Shown in pieces: positions 16,825 to 24,442 of a DNA stretch of 38,978 nt. This DNA is from an uncultured Clostridia bacterium (lineage in GTDB: Bacteria > Bacillota > Clostridia > UBA1381), in the NCBI GenBank assembly GCA_949742185.1, contig CATJNN010000145.1:1-38978 (forward strand), given 5' to 3'. Numbering within the stretch: position 1 is the stretch's first letter; each line of letters starts with the position of its first letter. The notes beneath the pieces were generated by a model that was given only the letters and a program-made list of their open reading frames with translations, was not told where the DNA came from and searched no databases. Made by a program: the position numbers and the translations under genes.

Positions 16825-17567
16825 TTACCATCAAATCAAAGTCGGAGATTGAGAGAATGCGCGTGGCATGCAAAATAACGGGCGACGCTTTAAAACATAT
16901 TGAAAAGCATATAAAGCCTGGTATTACAACAGCGCAGCTCGATAAAATTGCATATGATTTTATTATATCAAAAGGGGCAAAACCGAATTTTCTCAATTAC
17001 GGCGGTTTTCCTGGAAGCATATGCGCATCGGTAAATGATGAGGTTGTGCATGGTATTCCGTCAAAAAAGCGCGTGCTTAAAGAGGGCGATATCATCAGCA
17101 TTGATATGGGAGCGGTGATAGACGGATATAACGGAGATGCGGCGCGCACATATCCTGTGGGAAAGATTTCCGATGAGGCGGCGCGGTTGATTGAAGTTAC
17201 AAAGCAGAGCTTTTTTGAGGGTATTAAGCATGCAACGCATGGCGCCAAGCTCGGTGACCTGTCCTTCGCAATACAAAAGTGTGTTGAGGACAATGGTTAT
17301 TCCGTAGTTCGCGATTTGGTAGGACACGGCATAGGCAGAAAGCTACATGAAGATCCCAGCGTTCCTAACTTTGGACGCGCGGGGCACGGGGTGAAGCTTG
17401 CCGCCGGCATGACGCTTGCGGTTGAGCCGATGGTGAATGAAGGCGGCTATGAAGTGCTTTCTCTTGAGGACGACTGGACAGTTGTCACAGCAGACGGTTC
17501 GCTTGCCGCCCATTATGAAAACACCATTTTAATTACAAAAGGTGAATGTGAGATATTGACGCTTTAA
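16821..17567 (+). CDS. map: Methionine aminopeptidase, type I
   Basis: 248 aa. It removes the initiator methionine from new proteins. Metal ligands of the pita-bread fold are visible: D95 in SIDMG, D106 in GDAART, the histidine in GHGIGRKLHE, the glutamate in LAVEPM and the glutamate in HYENT. It has no N-terminal SH3 or zinc extension, so it is the short bacterial form. ATG 16821 overlaps the adk stop. Its usual neighbours adk and infA flank it. Confidence 0.97.
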   Translation: MITIKSKSEIERMRVACKITGDALKHIEKHIKPGITTAQLDKIAYDFIISKGAKPNFLNYGGFPGSICASVNDEVVHGIPSKKRVLKEGDIISIDMGAVIDGYNGDAARTYPVGKISDEAARLIEVTKQSFFEGIKHATHGAKLGDLSFAIQKCVEDNGYSVVRDLVGHGIGRKLHEDPSVPNFGRAGHGVKLAAGMTLAVEPMVNEGGYEVLSLEDDWTVVTADGSLAAHYENTILITKGECEILTL

Positions 17568-17581
17568 TAGGAGTGAGCATT

Positions 17582-17860
17582 TTGGAAATTGATCTTGGAA
17601 GTGTTGTGTGTTCCAAGGCAGGGCGGGACAAGGGAAAGTTTTTCTTTGTCGTGGCTCTTGAACAGGAATATGCGTATTTGGTCGACGGCGACACACGCAA
17701 GGCCGACCGCCCCAAGAAGAAAAAACTCAAGCATTTGCAAAAGACAAATTATATTTCGGATTTTATTTCCGAAAAACTTCGGACCATTGGCAAAGTGACC
17801 AATTCCGAGGTGCGAAAGGCATTAGCGGAATACAGCGAAAGGCAAGGCGCAGTTGTATAA
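17582..17860 (+). CDS. KOW-domain RNA-binding protein (L14e/L6e-like)
   Basis: About 92 aa. The N-terminus carries a KOW-type motif: LGSVVCSKAGRDKGKFFFVV, and then a basic patch KADRPKKKKLKH. Small proteins of this type are found between map and infA in many Clostridia; they resemble eukaryotic/archaeal L14e and are thought to bind RNA or the ribosome, but the exact role is not established. An in-frame GTG at 17573 overlaps the AGGAG box (17569-17573). TTG 17582, 8 nt after that box, is the better start. Confidence 0.8.
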   Translation: MEIDLGSVVCSKAGRDKGKFFFVVALEQEYAYLVDGDTRKADRPKKKKLKHLQKTNYISDFISEKLRTIGKVTNSEVRKALAEYSERQGAVV

Positions 17861-17913
17861 AGACGCTTATATAAATGTTGCAAAAACGGTATAGAGCAAA
17901 GGGAGGTATTTCT

Positions 17914-18132
17914 TTGGCTAAGGACGATGTTTTAGAGCTGGAAGGCACAGTTGTTGAGGCTCTGCCGAACGCACAGTTCCAGGTTGAACTGGAAAACGGA
18001 CACAAGGTTTTAGCGCATATTTCAGGCAAGCTGAGAATGAATTATATAAAAATACTGCCGGGGGATAAGGTGACGCTTGAAATGTCGCCGTATGATTTGT
18101 CCCGCGGAAGAATAACATGGCGTTCCAAATAA
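17914..18132 (+). CDS. infA: Translation initiation factor IF-1
   Basis: 72 aa, exactly the usual IF-1 length, with an S1/OB fold: [38 protein letters not shown] and [18 protein letters not shown]. It binds the 30S A site during initiation. The start is TTG 17914 behind GGGAGG. A longer frame opening at 17875 would add 13 residues not found in the family and place the Shine-Dalgarno box inside the gene, so it is rejected. A rare start codon may limit its output. Confidence 0.96.
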   Translation: MAKDDVLELEGTVVEALPNAQFQVELENGHKVLAHISGKLRMNYIKILPGDKVTLEMSPYDLSRGRITWRSK

Positions 18133-18162
18133 TTTGACGATTAGTACGGAGGAGGTAAAAGC

Positions 18163-18276
18163 ATGAAAGTACGTCCGTCAGTAAAGCCTATGTGCGAAAA
18201 GTGCAAGGTTATTAAAAGAAAAGGTAAAATCATGGTGATTTGCGAAAATCCTAAGCATAAACAAAGACAAGGCTAA
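18163..18276 (+). CDS. rpmJ: 50S ribosomal protein L36, zinc (C+) form
   Basis: 37 aa: [20 protein letters not shown] followed by [15 protein letters not shown]. The zinc ligands C11, C14, C27 and H32 are present, so this is the zinc-containing form. L36 joins late in 50S assembly. ATG 18163 follows GGAGGAGG. It ends the block before a 169-nt structured spacer. Confidence 0.97.
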   Translation: MKVRPSVKPMCEKCKVIKRKGKIMVICENPKHKQRQG

Positions 18277-18292
18277 AAAGCAATATTTGCTT

Positions 18293-18432
18293 ATGACTTG
18301 TTCAAGTGAAAAAATCGTTAATCCGCACAGATAAGTGCGGCGGCGTTCAAAAGGGCGGGAGTCCGTCCAACAAAAGATATTTTGAACGCACGCGCGCCGC
18401 GCCCTGTACGGATAGACCACAAAAATCAGGAG
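18293..18432 (+). promoter_or_regulatory. Structured leader before rpsM (candidate S4-type autoregulatory site)
   Basis: The 169-nt rpmJ-rpsM spacer is by far the longest inside the cluster after rpsJ. It holds CCGCAC (18323-18328)/GTGCGG (18335-18340) and a perfect 10-bp stem GCGTTCAAAA (18343-18352)/TTTTGAACGC (18380-18389). That stem encloses a second stem, GGGCGG (18353-18358)/CCGTCC (18363-18368). There is no U-run after it, so it is not a terminator. By analogy with the alpha operon of E. coli, where S4 binds the rpsM leader, this may be a translational control element. No direct evidence beyond structure and position. Confidence 0.55.
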
Positions 18433-18445
18433 GTGCAGAAAAAGC

Positions 18446-18814
18446 ATGGCAAGAATAGCAGGTGTCGACTTACCAAGAGATAAAAGAGTTGAAGTAGGTC
18501 TTACTTATATATACGGTATAGGTATCAGCAGCTCGCGCAAGCTCTTGAAACAAAACAATATAAATCCAGACACAAGAGTTAAGGATTTAACTGAAGAAGA
18601 AGTAAATAAACTCAGAGAGGCTATTGACGCGGCATATACTGTAGAAGGCGACCTTCGCCGTCAGATAGCGCTTGATATCAAGCGTCTTATGGAAATTGGC
18701 TGCTACCGCGGTATCAGACATAGAAAGGGTCTGCCGGTTAGAGGCCAGAACACAAAAAATAACGCGAGAACCCGCAAGGGGCCGGCGAAAACAATCGCAG
18801 GTAAAAAGAAGTAA
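18446..18814 (+). CDS. rpsM: 30S ribosomal protein S13
   Basis: 122 aa: [20 protein letters not shown], a central helix-hairpin-helix with [12 protein letters not shown], and the C-terminal tail [19 protein letters not shown] that reaches the P site. S13 contacts both the A- and P-site tRNA regions and L5. ATG 18446 follows AGGAGGTG, immediately after the structured leader. Confidence 0.98.
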   Translation: MARIAGVDLPRDKRVEVGLTYIYGIGISSSRKLLKQNNINPDTRVKDLTEEEVNKLREAIDAAYTVEGDLRRQIALDIKRLMEIGCYRGIRHRKGLPVRGQNTKNNARTRKGPAKTIAGKKK

Positions 18815-18830
18815 AGGAGGGACAGTCTAA

Positions 18831-19229
18831 ATGGCTAAAGCAGCAAAAAGAACAACACGCACAAAGCGTCGTGTTAAGAAAAATATTGAAAAGGGCGCAG
18901 CTCATATTCGCGCTACTTTTAACAACACAATCGTTACAATCACAGACACAGCGGGCAACGCTCTGTCATGGGCAAGCGCAGGCGGACTGGGCTTCCGCGG
19001 CTCCAAAAAGAGCACTCCGTTCGCGGCTCAGTCGGCTGCTGAAACAGCGGCAAAAGCGGCAATGGAGCATGGTCTGAAAACAGTAGAAGTTTACGTTAAG
19101 GGTCCGGGCGCCGGTCGTGAAGCGGCAATTCGCGCATTGCAGGCGGCAGGTCTTGACGTTACAATGATTAAAGACGTAACTCCTATTCCGCACAACGGTT
19201 GCAGACCGCCTAAGAGAAGAAGAGTTTGA
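18831..19229 (+). CDS. rpsK: 30S ribosomal protein S11
   Basis: 132 aa: basic N-terminus ([12 protein letters not shown]), then [39 protein letters not shown] and the end [19 protein letters not shown]11 lies in the platform near the E-site mRNA. ATG 18831 is behind AAAGGAGG, 16 bp after the S13 stop. Confidence 0.98.
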   Translation: MAKAAKRTTRTKRRVKKNIEKGAAHIRATFNNTIVTITDTAGNALSWASAGGLGFRGSKKSTPFAAQSAAETAAKAAMEHGLKTVEVYVKGPGAGREAAIRALQAAGLDVTMIKDVTPIPHNGCRPPKRRRV

Positions 19230-19260
19230 TTTATAATATATGAGATAAGGAGGAACACGA

Positions 19261-19854
19261 ATGGCTAGAAATATGCAGCCTGTGCTGAAGAGATGCAAAA
19301 CGCTTGGTATTGAGCCGGCGGCTATGGGTATTCATAAAACATCAACAAGAAACCCGAAGCAGGGCAGAAGAAAGCAGAGCGAATACGGATTGCAGCTTAA
19401 TGAAAAGCAGAAAGTAAAATTCATTTACGGCGTGCTTGAAAAACAGTTCAGAAAATATTATGTAATGGCTACAAAAAGACAAGGCATCACGGGTGAAATG
19501 CTTCTTCAAATTTTGGAGTCGCGCCTTGATAATGTAGTATACCGTATGGGACTTGCCGGCACACGTCGTCAGGCAAGACAAATAGTATCCCACGGGCATA
19601 TCACAATAAACGGCAAAAAGGTAAACATTCCGTCTTACCTTGTTAAGCCGGGCGAAGTGATTTCAGTAAAAGACAAGAGCAAAAGCTCTGATATGATGAA
19701 ATCTATCGTTGAAACGAATGAGTCCAGAGTTGTACCGAAATGGCTTGACATGAACAAGGAGTCTATGACTGCTAAGGTTGTTGCGTTAGCGGACAGAGAC
19801 GATATTGATTACGAGGTTGAGGAACACTTAATCGTTGAGTTGTACTCTAAGTAA
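19261..19854 (+). CDS. rpsD: 30S ribosomal protein S4
   Basis: 197 aa, slightly short but in the clostridial range. It contains the S4 RNA-binding motif [29 protein letters not shown] (about 88-116), [19 protein letters not shown] and the C-terminal [13 protein letters not shown]4 starts 16S rRNA assembly and is a known autoregulator: of the alpha operon in E. coli and of its own gene in Bacillus. Here it lies within the alpha operon, so any S4 target is expected upstream of rpsM. ATG 19261 follows AAGGAGG. Confidence 0.97.
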   Translation: MARNMQPVLKRCKTLGIEPAAMGIHKTSTRNPKQGRRKQSEYGLQLNEKQKVKFIYGVLEKQFRKYYVMATKRQGITGEMLLQILESRLDNVVYRMGLAGTRRQARQIVSHGHITINGKKVNIPSYLVKPGEVISVKDKSKSSDMMKSIVETNESRVVPKWLDMNKESMTAKVVALADRDDIDYEVEEHLIVELYSK

Positions 19855-19921
19855 TTAATACTTGTTGCCCTCGGTAAGTGGATAAAGATACATGATGTTA
19901 TTTTAAGGAGGGTTCGTTTAA

Positions 19922-20866
19922 ATGATAGAGATGGAAAAGCCCAATATAGAATGCACGCAAATGACCGACGATTACGGAGTGTTCACAGTATCGCCTCTTG
20001 AGCGCGGTTATGCTATAACGCTTGGCAACTCCCTGCGCAGGATTTTATTATCCTCGCTTCCGGGAGCGGCGGCAACTTCTGTTAAAATTGAAGGCGTGCA
20101 GCATGAGTTTTCAACAGTCCCGGGAGTTAAGGAAGATGTAACCGAGCTTATTTTAAATATTAAAAAGCTTGCGCTAAAGCTTTACTCCGATGCTCCTAAA
20201 ACAATTTATATTGAAGCAAAGGGCGAGGGAGAAATTAAGGCCGGAGATATTAAGTGCGACGCTGATGTGGAAATATGCAATCCTGATTTGCACATAGCAA
20301 CGCTTAATGAAGATGCGCGTTTATATATGGAAATAACCGTGTCAAGAGGCCGCGGATATGTTTCTGCTGAAACAAACAAGCAGAATATACAGCCTATTAT
20401 CGGCGTAATACCGATTGACTCTATATATACGCCTGTTAAATCCGTGAACTACACTGTTGAGACAACGCGCGTTGGTCAGTATACCGACCGCGAAATGCTG
20501 ACGGTTGAAGTGAACACAAATAAAACGATTAAGCCCGACGAGGCAATAAGTCTTGCGGCTAAAATTATGAACGATTTGCTTGCGCTCTTTGTAGATCTTT
20601 CAGACGATGCGAAGAATACTGAAATCATTGTTGAGAAAGAAGAAACGAAGAAAGAAAAAGTCCTCGAAATGACAATAGAGGAGCTTGATTTGTCAGTGCG
20701 CTCATACAACTGTTTGAAGCGCGCGGGAATTAATACCGTTGAGGATTTGACAAACAAGACGGAAGAGGACATGATTAAGGTTAGAAACCTTGGCAGAAAA
20801 TCGCTTGAAGAAGTTATAAACAAATTGAACAATTTAGGTCTTTATCTGAAAAAAGAGGAGGACTAA
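19922..20866 (+). CDS. rpoA: RNA polymerase alpha subunit
   Basis: 314 aa. The N-terminal domain (1 to about 230) includes [25 protein letters not shown]. It drives dimer formation and assembly of beta and beta-prime. A charged linker (KEETKKEKV) joins it to the C-terminal domain (about 245-314) with [13 protein letters not shown] and [12 protein letters not shown], the surface that binds UP elements and activators. ATG 19922 is 9 nt after GGAGGG. The 67-nt gap before it is the only larger spacer in this half of the operon; no strong promoter is seen in it. Confidence 0.98.
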   Translation: MIEMEKPNIECTQMTDDYGVFTVSPLERGYAITLGNSLRRILLSSLPGAAATSVKIEGVQHEFSTVPGVKEDVTELILNIKKLALKLYSDAPKTIYIEAKGEGEIKAGDIKCDADVEICNPDLHIATLNEDARLYMEITVSRGRGYVSAETNKQNIQPIIGVIPIDSIYTPVKSVNYTVETTRVGQYTDREMLTVEVNTNKTIKPDEAISLAAKIMNDLLALFVDLSDDAKNTEIIVEKEETKKEKVLEMTIEELDLSVRSYNCLKRAGINTVEDLTNKTEEDMIKVRNLGRKSLEEVINKLNNLGLYLKKEED

Positions 20867-20881
20867 AAAGGAGGGAATACA

Positions 20882-21226
20882 ATGCCTGGAACAAGAAAGC
20901 TTAATCTTCCTACCGACCAGAGAAGAGCGCTTTTACGCGGTCTCGTAACGAACTTTTTGGAAAACGGTAAAATAGAAACAACTGTTACAAGAGCTAAAGA
21001 AACGAGAAGCATGGCGGAAAAGATGATTACTCTTGGCAAGCAGAACACGCTTCATTCCCGCCGTCAGGCGCTCGCATACATCACAAAAGAAGATGTTGTA
21101 ACGAAGCTGTTTGAAGAAATCGCGCCAAAGTATGCTGAAAGAAACGGCGGATATACAAGAATTGTGCAGACAGGTCCGCGCCGCGGCGATTCTGCGCCTA
21201 TGGCAATACTGGAGCTTGTTGATTAA
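20882..21226 (+). CDS. rplQ: 50S ribosomal protein L17
   Basis: 114 aa: [20 protein letters not shown], then [16 protein letters not shown] and a C-terminus ending with [18 protein letters not shown]17 lies at the bottom of the 50S near the tunnel exit. It is the last gene of the cluster, 15 bp after rpoA, and the terminator follows. In many Firmicutes ecfA genes and truA follow rplQ; here the operon simply ends. Confidence 0.98.
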   Translation: MPGTRKLNLPTDQRRALLRGLVTNFLENGKIETTVTRAKETRSMAEKMITLGKQNTLHSRRQALAYITKEDVVTKLFEEIAPKYAERNGGYTRIVQTGPRRGDSAPMAILELVD

Positions 21227-21238
21227 TAATGAGAAACA

Positions 21239-21273
21239 CTTAAAAAGGACGGCAATACGCCGTCCTTTTTAAG
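21239..21273. terminator. Terminator of the ribosomal operon (bidirectional)
   Basis: CTTAAAAAGGACGGC (21239-21253) pairs perfectly over 15 bp with GCCGTCCTTTTTAAG (21259-21273) around the loop AATAC. A five-T run ends the 3' arm on plus and five A start the 5' arm, so it should also stop the convergent sulP transcript. Confidence 0.93.
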
Positions 21274-21365
21274 TTTGTTTAAAACAACTTGCAGATTTTT
21301 ACTATACCCGTTCAATTCAGCAAAACCAAGATGTGTTTTAAGAAAAGCAGAGCACATTTTGATTA

Positions 21366-23003
21366 TTATTTCTTAACAATAGATTCTGCAAGCTTGAGCG
21401 CGTCATCAATATTTTCACATATGTAATTTGCTCCGACCTCATCATAGAATCCTGATTTTTTAAATACTGACATTGGCTGTTCGTTAACATGGGAGAAAAT
21501 AGGTATAACTTTCTTTTTTCGGCATTTAGAAAGAAACAATTCCAGCTTATGAATTGCGGTAGCGTCTATAGCAGGAACACCGCTCATACGAATGATGATA
21601 ACCTGCGCATTTTTATAAAGATACATGCCGGCAAGTTTATCAGCCGCGCCGAAGAACATGGGACCGCTTATCTCATATACAAACACTCCCTTGGGTACAT
21701 CGCGCAAATGTTCGGCGTTTCCTCCGTCCTCAGCGTATTTCCAGCCGTGAACGTCGGTAACGTCTGCCATTCTTGTCATAAACAGAATAGCCGCAAGCAC
21801 AATGCCAATACCAATCGCAAAAACAAGGTCGAATGCAACGGTCAGCACAAATGTTGTAAGGAGAACGAAGACGTCGCTTTTCGGAGATGATTTAACAAGA
21901 TGTATGAAAGTTCGCCATTCGCTCATATTATACGCTACAACAAACAATATAGCGGCAATAGCTGGCATGGGTATCAAAGAAGCATATGGCATTAACAATA
22001 GTAAAATAAGCAAAAGGACAACAGCATGAACCATACCCGAGATAGGGGTGCGTCCGCCGTTTTTCACGTTCGCCGCTGTTCTTGCTATAGCTCCCGTTGC
22101 GGGAATGCCTCCGAAAAGCGCTGAAACAATATTTCCTGCGCCCTGCGCCACAAGTTCCATATTTGAGTTGTGCTTATCGCCAATCATTCCGTCCGATACA
22201 ACGCACGAAAGCAGAGATTCAATAGCTGCGAGTATCGCTATTGTGAAAGCGTCCGGCAAAACTGCGCGTATAGTTGAGAAAGAAAATGCAGGCGTCACAA
22301 ATTTGGGAAATCCCGCTGAGATTGTGTATAGGTCGCCGATTGTGTTAACGTTCATATGTAGAAGCTTAACAAGAGCCGCGCTCACAACAACCGCAATCAA
22401 AGACGGCGGCACGCGTTTAAATATTTTCGGCGTTATAACAAGAATTGCGATTGACACAAGGCCTATTATAAGGGCTTGGTAATTAAATGTTGAAAAAGAG
22501 TGAAAGACTTCTCCGAGCTTTTCCATTGTTTCAACAGGTGAATTTGTGAAAGTAAGTCCGAAAAAATCTTTTAGCTGACCAATAACGATTGTGATTGCTA
22601 TACCGGATGTGAAGCCTGTCGTTATGGTGTGCGGTATGAATTTAATCATTTTCCCGAAGCGGCACACACCGAATATGATTAGAATAATACCCGCCATAAT
22701 CGTAGCGGTCATAAGTCCGCTCATGCCGTTTTTAGCGGCTATACCGGCAACGATCGTGGCGAATGCCGCCGTAGGTCCTGAAATCTGCACGCGGCTTCCG
22801 CCTAAAAGCGCAATTACAAAACCGGCTGTGATAGCCGTATACAATCCCTGTTCCGGCTGAACGCCGGAGGCGAGCGCTAAGGCTATGGAAAGCGGCAGCG
22901 CAATAATAGCCACAATAATTCCTGCTATAATATCTTTTACAAGCTGTTCTTTAGAATATTTTTTCATGCAGGAAAGAAGTTTTGGTTTAAGTCCTTCGTC
23001 CAT
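21366..23003 (-). CDS. SulP-family anion transporter with STAS domain
   Basis: 545 aa. About 1-420 is the SLC26/SulP membrane domain with many hydrophobic segments; recognisable pieces are IIVAIIALPLSIALALASG, GLYTAITAGF, GSRVQISGPTAAF and GIPATGAIARTAANVKNG. About 440-545 is a STAS domain (ISGPMFFGAADKLAGM, RMSGVPAIDATAIHKLE). Members carry sulfate, bicarbonate or other anions; the substrate cannot be told from sequence. ATG 23003 is behind GGGGGA. It is transcribed alone or as read-through from tadA, and has its own likely promoter. Confidence 0.93.
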   Translation of the reverse strand: MDEGLKPKLLSCMKKYSKEQLVKDIIAGIIVAIIALPLSIALALASGVQPEQGLYTAITAGFVIALLGGSRVQISGPTAAFATIVAGIAAKNGMSGLMTATIMAGIILIIFGVCRFGKMIKFIPHTITTGFTSGIAITIVIGQLKDFFGLTFTNSPVETMEKLGEVFHSFSTFNYQALIIGLVSIAILVITPKIFKRVPPSLIAVVVSAALVKLLHMNVNTIGDLYTISAGFPKFVTPAFSFSTIRAVLPDAFTIAILAAIESLLSCVVSDGMIGDKHNSNMELVAQGAGNIVSALFGGIPATGAIARTAANVKNGGRTPISGMVHAVVLLLILLLLMPYASLIPMPAIAAILFVVAYNMSEWRTFIHLVKSSPKSDVFVLLTTFVLTVAFDLVFAIGIGIVLAAILFMTRMADVTDVHGWKYAEDGGNAEHLRDVPKGVFVYEISGPMFFGAADKLAGMYLYKNAQVIIIRMSGVPAIDATAIHKLELFLSKCRKKKVIPIFSHVNEQPMSVFKKSGFYDEVGANYICENIDDALKLAESIVKK

Positions 23004-23033
23004 AGTATCCCCCGATTTAATTAATATTTACTG

Positions 23034-23061
23034 ATAATACTTCCCTCAGTATTTAATACAA
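23034..23061 (-). promoter_or_regulatory. Probable sulP promoter with inverted repeat
   Basis: On minus, TTGTAT (23061-23056) and TATTAT (23039-23034) are 16 bp apart. An inverted repeat, AATACT (23036-23041) and AGTATT (23048-23053), lies over the spacer and -10, a position suited to a repressor. Confidence 0.5.
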
Positions 23062-23063
23062 TT

Positions 23064-23558
23064 CTACACATTACCATCGTCACTGTCAAGCGAACTCGTC
23101 GGTGTCTTTTTCTTTTTCCTCAGCTCTTTAAAGAACGCTTTGATAAGCTCCGAGCATTCCTTTTCCATAATACCGCCTGCAACGTCTACTGTGTGGCAAA
23201 ACATATTAGGCTCAAATAAGTTTGCGACAGAGCCCGCGCAGCCTGTTTTAGAATCGTATGCTCCGAAATATACGCGTTCAATCCGAGCGTGAGTAATCGC
23301 TCCCGCGCACATTGCGCAAGGCTCCAGCGTGACATACATCTCGCACCGCGGAAGACGCCATCCGCCGAGCCTGCGGCAGGCTTTATCAATAGCGATAACC
23401 TCTGCGTGCATAAGCGCGTTTTTTTTAGTTTCACGTTTATTATATCCTCGCGCAATAATTTTCCCGTCCTGCACAATCACTGCTCCAATCGGTGTTTCTC
23501 CTATATCGTATGCCTTTTTTGCCTGACGGAGAGCCTCCCGCATAAATTTATTATCCAT
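23064..23558 (-). CDS. tadA: tRNA-specific adenosine deaminase TadA
   Basis: 164 aa. It converts A34 to inosine in tRNA-Arg(ACG), allowing wobble decoding. The zinc deaminase motifs are HAEVIAID (H51, E53) and PCAMCAGAI (C81, C84); the N-terminus MDNKFMREALRQAKKAYDIG is typical of TadA. The start is ATG 23558 behind AAAGGAG; a longer frame from 23588 lacks an RBS and crosses into the promoter region. The tail after about 145 is Lys-rich. A perfect consensus promoter precedes it. Confidence 0.93.
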   Translation of the reverse strand: MDNKFMREALRQAKKAYDIGETPIGAVIVQDGKIIARGYNKRETKKNALMHAEVIAIDKACRRLGGWRLPRCEMYVTLEPCAMCAGAITHARIERVYFGAYDSKTGCAGSVANLFEPNMFCHTVDVAGGIMEKECSELIKAFFKELRKKKKTPTSSLDSDDGNV

Positions 23559-23598
23559 AGTTGCTCCTTTATATAAAAACGGTAACATTTAATTAAAT

Positions 23599-23627
23599 AT
23601 TATATAATTATTATGTTACTTTGTCAA
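23599..23627 (-). promoter_or_regulatory. Consensus sigma-A promoter of tadA
   Basis: On minus, TTGACA (23627-23622), 17-bp spacer, TATAAT (23604-23599): both hexamers match consensus exactly. Its -35 box is only 13 bp from the -35 box of the divergent agrA promoter. Confidence 0.9.
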
Positions 23628-23640
23628 TCTGCTATAAACA

Positions 23641-23669
23641 TTGACATTTTTGCTGATTTATTGTAAAAT
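23641..23669 (+). promoter_or_regulatory. Sigma-A promoter of agrAC
   Basis: TTGACA (23641-23646), 17-bp spacer, TAAAAT (23664-23669), about 50 bp before agrA. It is back-to-back with the tadA promoter. Confidence 0.88.
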
Positions 23670-23722
23670 AATGTACAAATTAAGAGAATATTCTAAAATT
23701 ATGCTGGAAGAGAGATATTTAT

Positions 23723-24442
23723 ATGAAACTAAAGATAGCAATATGCGATGATAACGAGCAGATTCTAAACGAGGAATATAATATGCTTGAATTTATTTTG
23801 AAAGAGAGGTGCATTGAAGGGGTAGTTCATAAGTTTAGCGAGCCTGAGGAGCTGTTAAAATCAACGGAGATATATGACATTGTTGTTCTTGATGTTGAGA
23901 TGGGGAGGCTGAACGGCATTGAAACTGCCGATATGCTGAAAAAAGCAAATAAAGAGTGTATTATATTTTTTGTCACCAACTACGAGTCATATATTGACGA
24001 GGCTTTTAATAAGCATCCGTTCCGATTCTGGACAAAGCCGCTGGATAAACGAAGGCTGGACTACGGAGTGGAATGTGCTCTTAAAGAAATTAACGCTCGG
24101 ATTCCGCGTATAAATGTTCATATAGATAACACAAACCTGGATGTACCGGCTGGGAATATTATATATATTTATATGGAAAACAGACGGCTTCATTTAATAA
24201 CGGACAAAGGAGATATGGTAACGCGGGATACAATAAAAAGTATTGGCGAACAGCTAAAGGATATTGGCTGTTTTGGCAAGACGAGCCGCGGATATTACGT
24301 TAACTTTAATTATGTAACAGAATATGACCGCGAATACGTTTATTGCGAATATCAGCAGAAAAAATATAAGGTTGATATATCAAGACGTAAATACAATGAT
24401 TTTAATATTTCGTTTAAGAAATGGTTAGGAGGAGCAAAATGA
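23723..24442 (+). CDS. agrA: LytTR-family response regulator, AgrA-like
   Basis: 239 aa. The receiver domain (about 1-120) shows the acidic pair D9/D10 (ICDDNEQ), the phosphorylation site D57 (VVLDVEM) and the Lys in WTKPLDKRR. The C-terminal part (about 138-236) is a LytTR DNA-binding domain: IIYIYMENRRLHLIT, CFGKTSRGYYVNFNYV and YKVDISRRKYNDF. Such regulators bind direct repeats upstream of target promoters. The gene is followed by agrC with a 4-bp ATGA overlap. It starts at ATG 23723; the upstream box GAAGAGAG is weak. Gene name from context. Confidence 0.9.
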   Translation: MKLKIAICDDNEQILNEEYNMLEFILKERCIEGVVHKFSEPEELLKSTEIYDIVVLDVEMGRLNGIETADMLKKANKECIIFFVTNYESYIDEAFNKHPFRFWTKPLDKRRLDYGVECALKEINARIPRINVHIDNTNLDVPAGNIIYIYMENRRLHLITDKGDMVTRDTIKSIGEQLKDIGCFGKTSRGYYVNFNYVTEYDREYVYCEYQQKKYKVDISRRKYNDFNISFKKWLGGAK

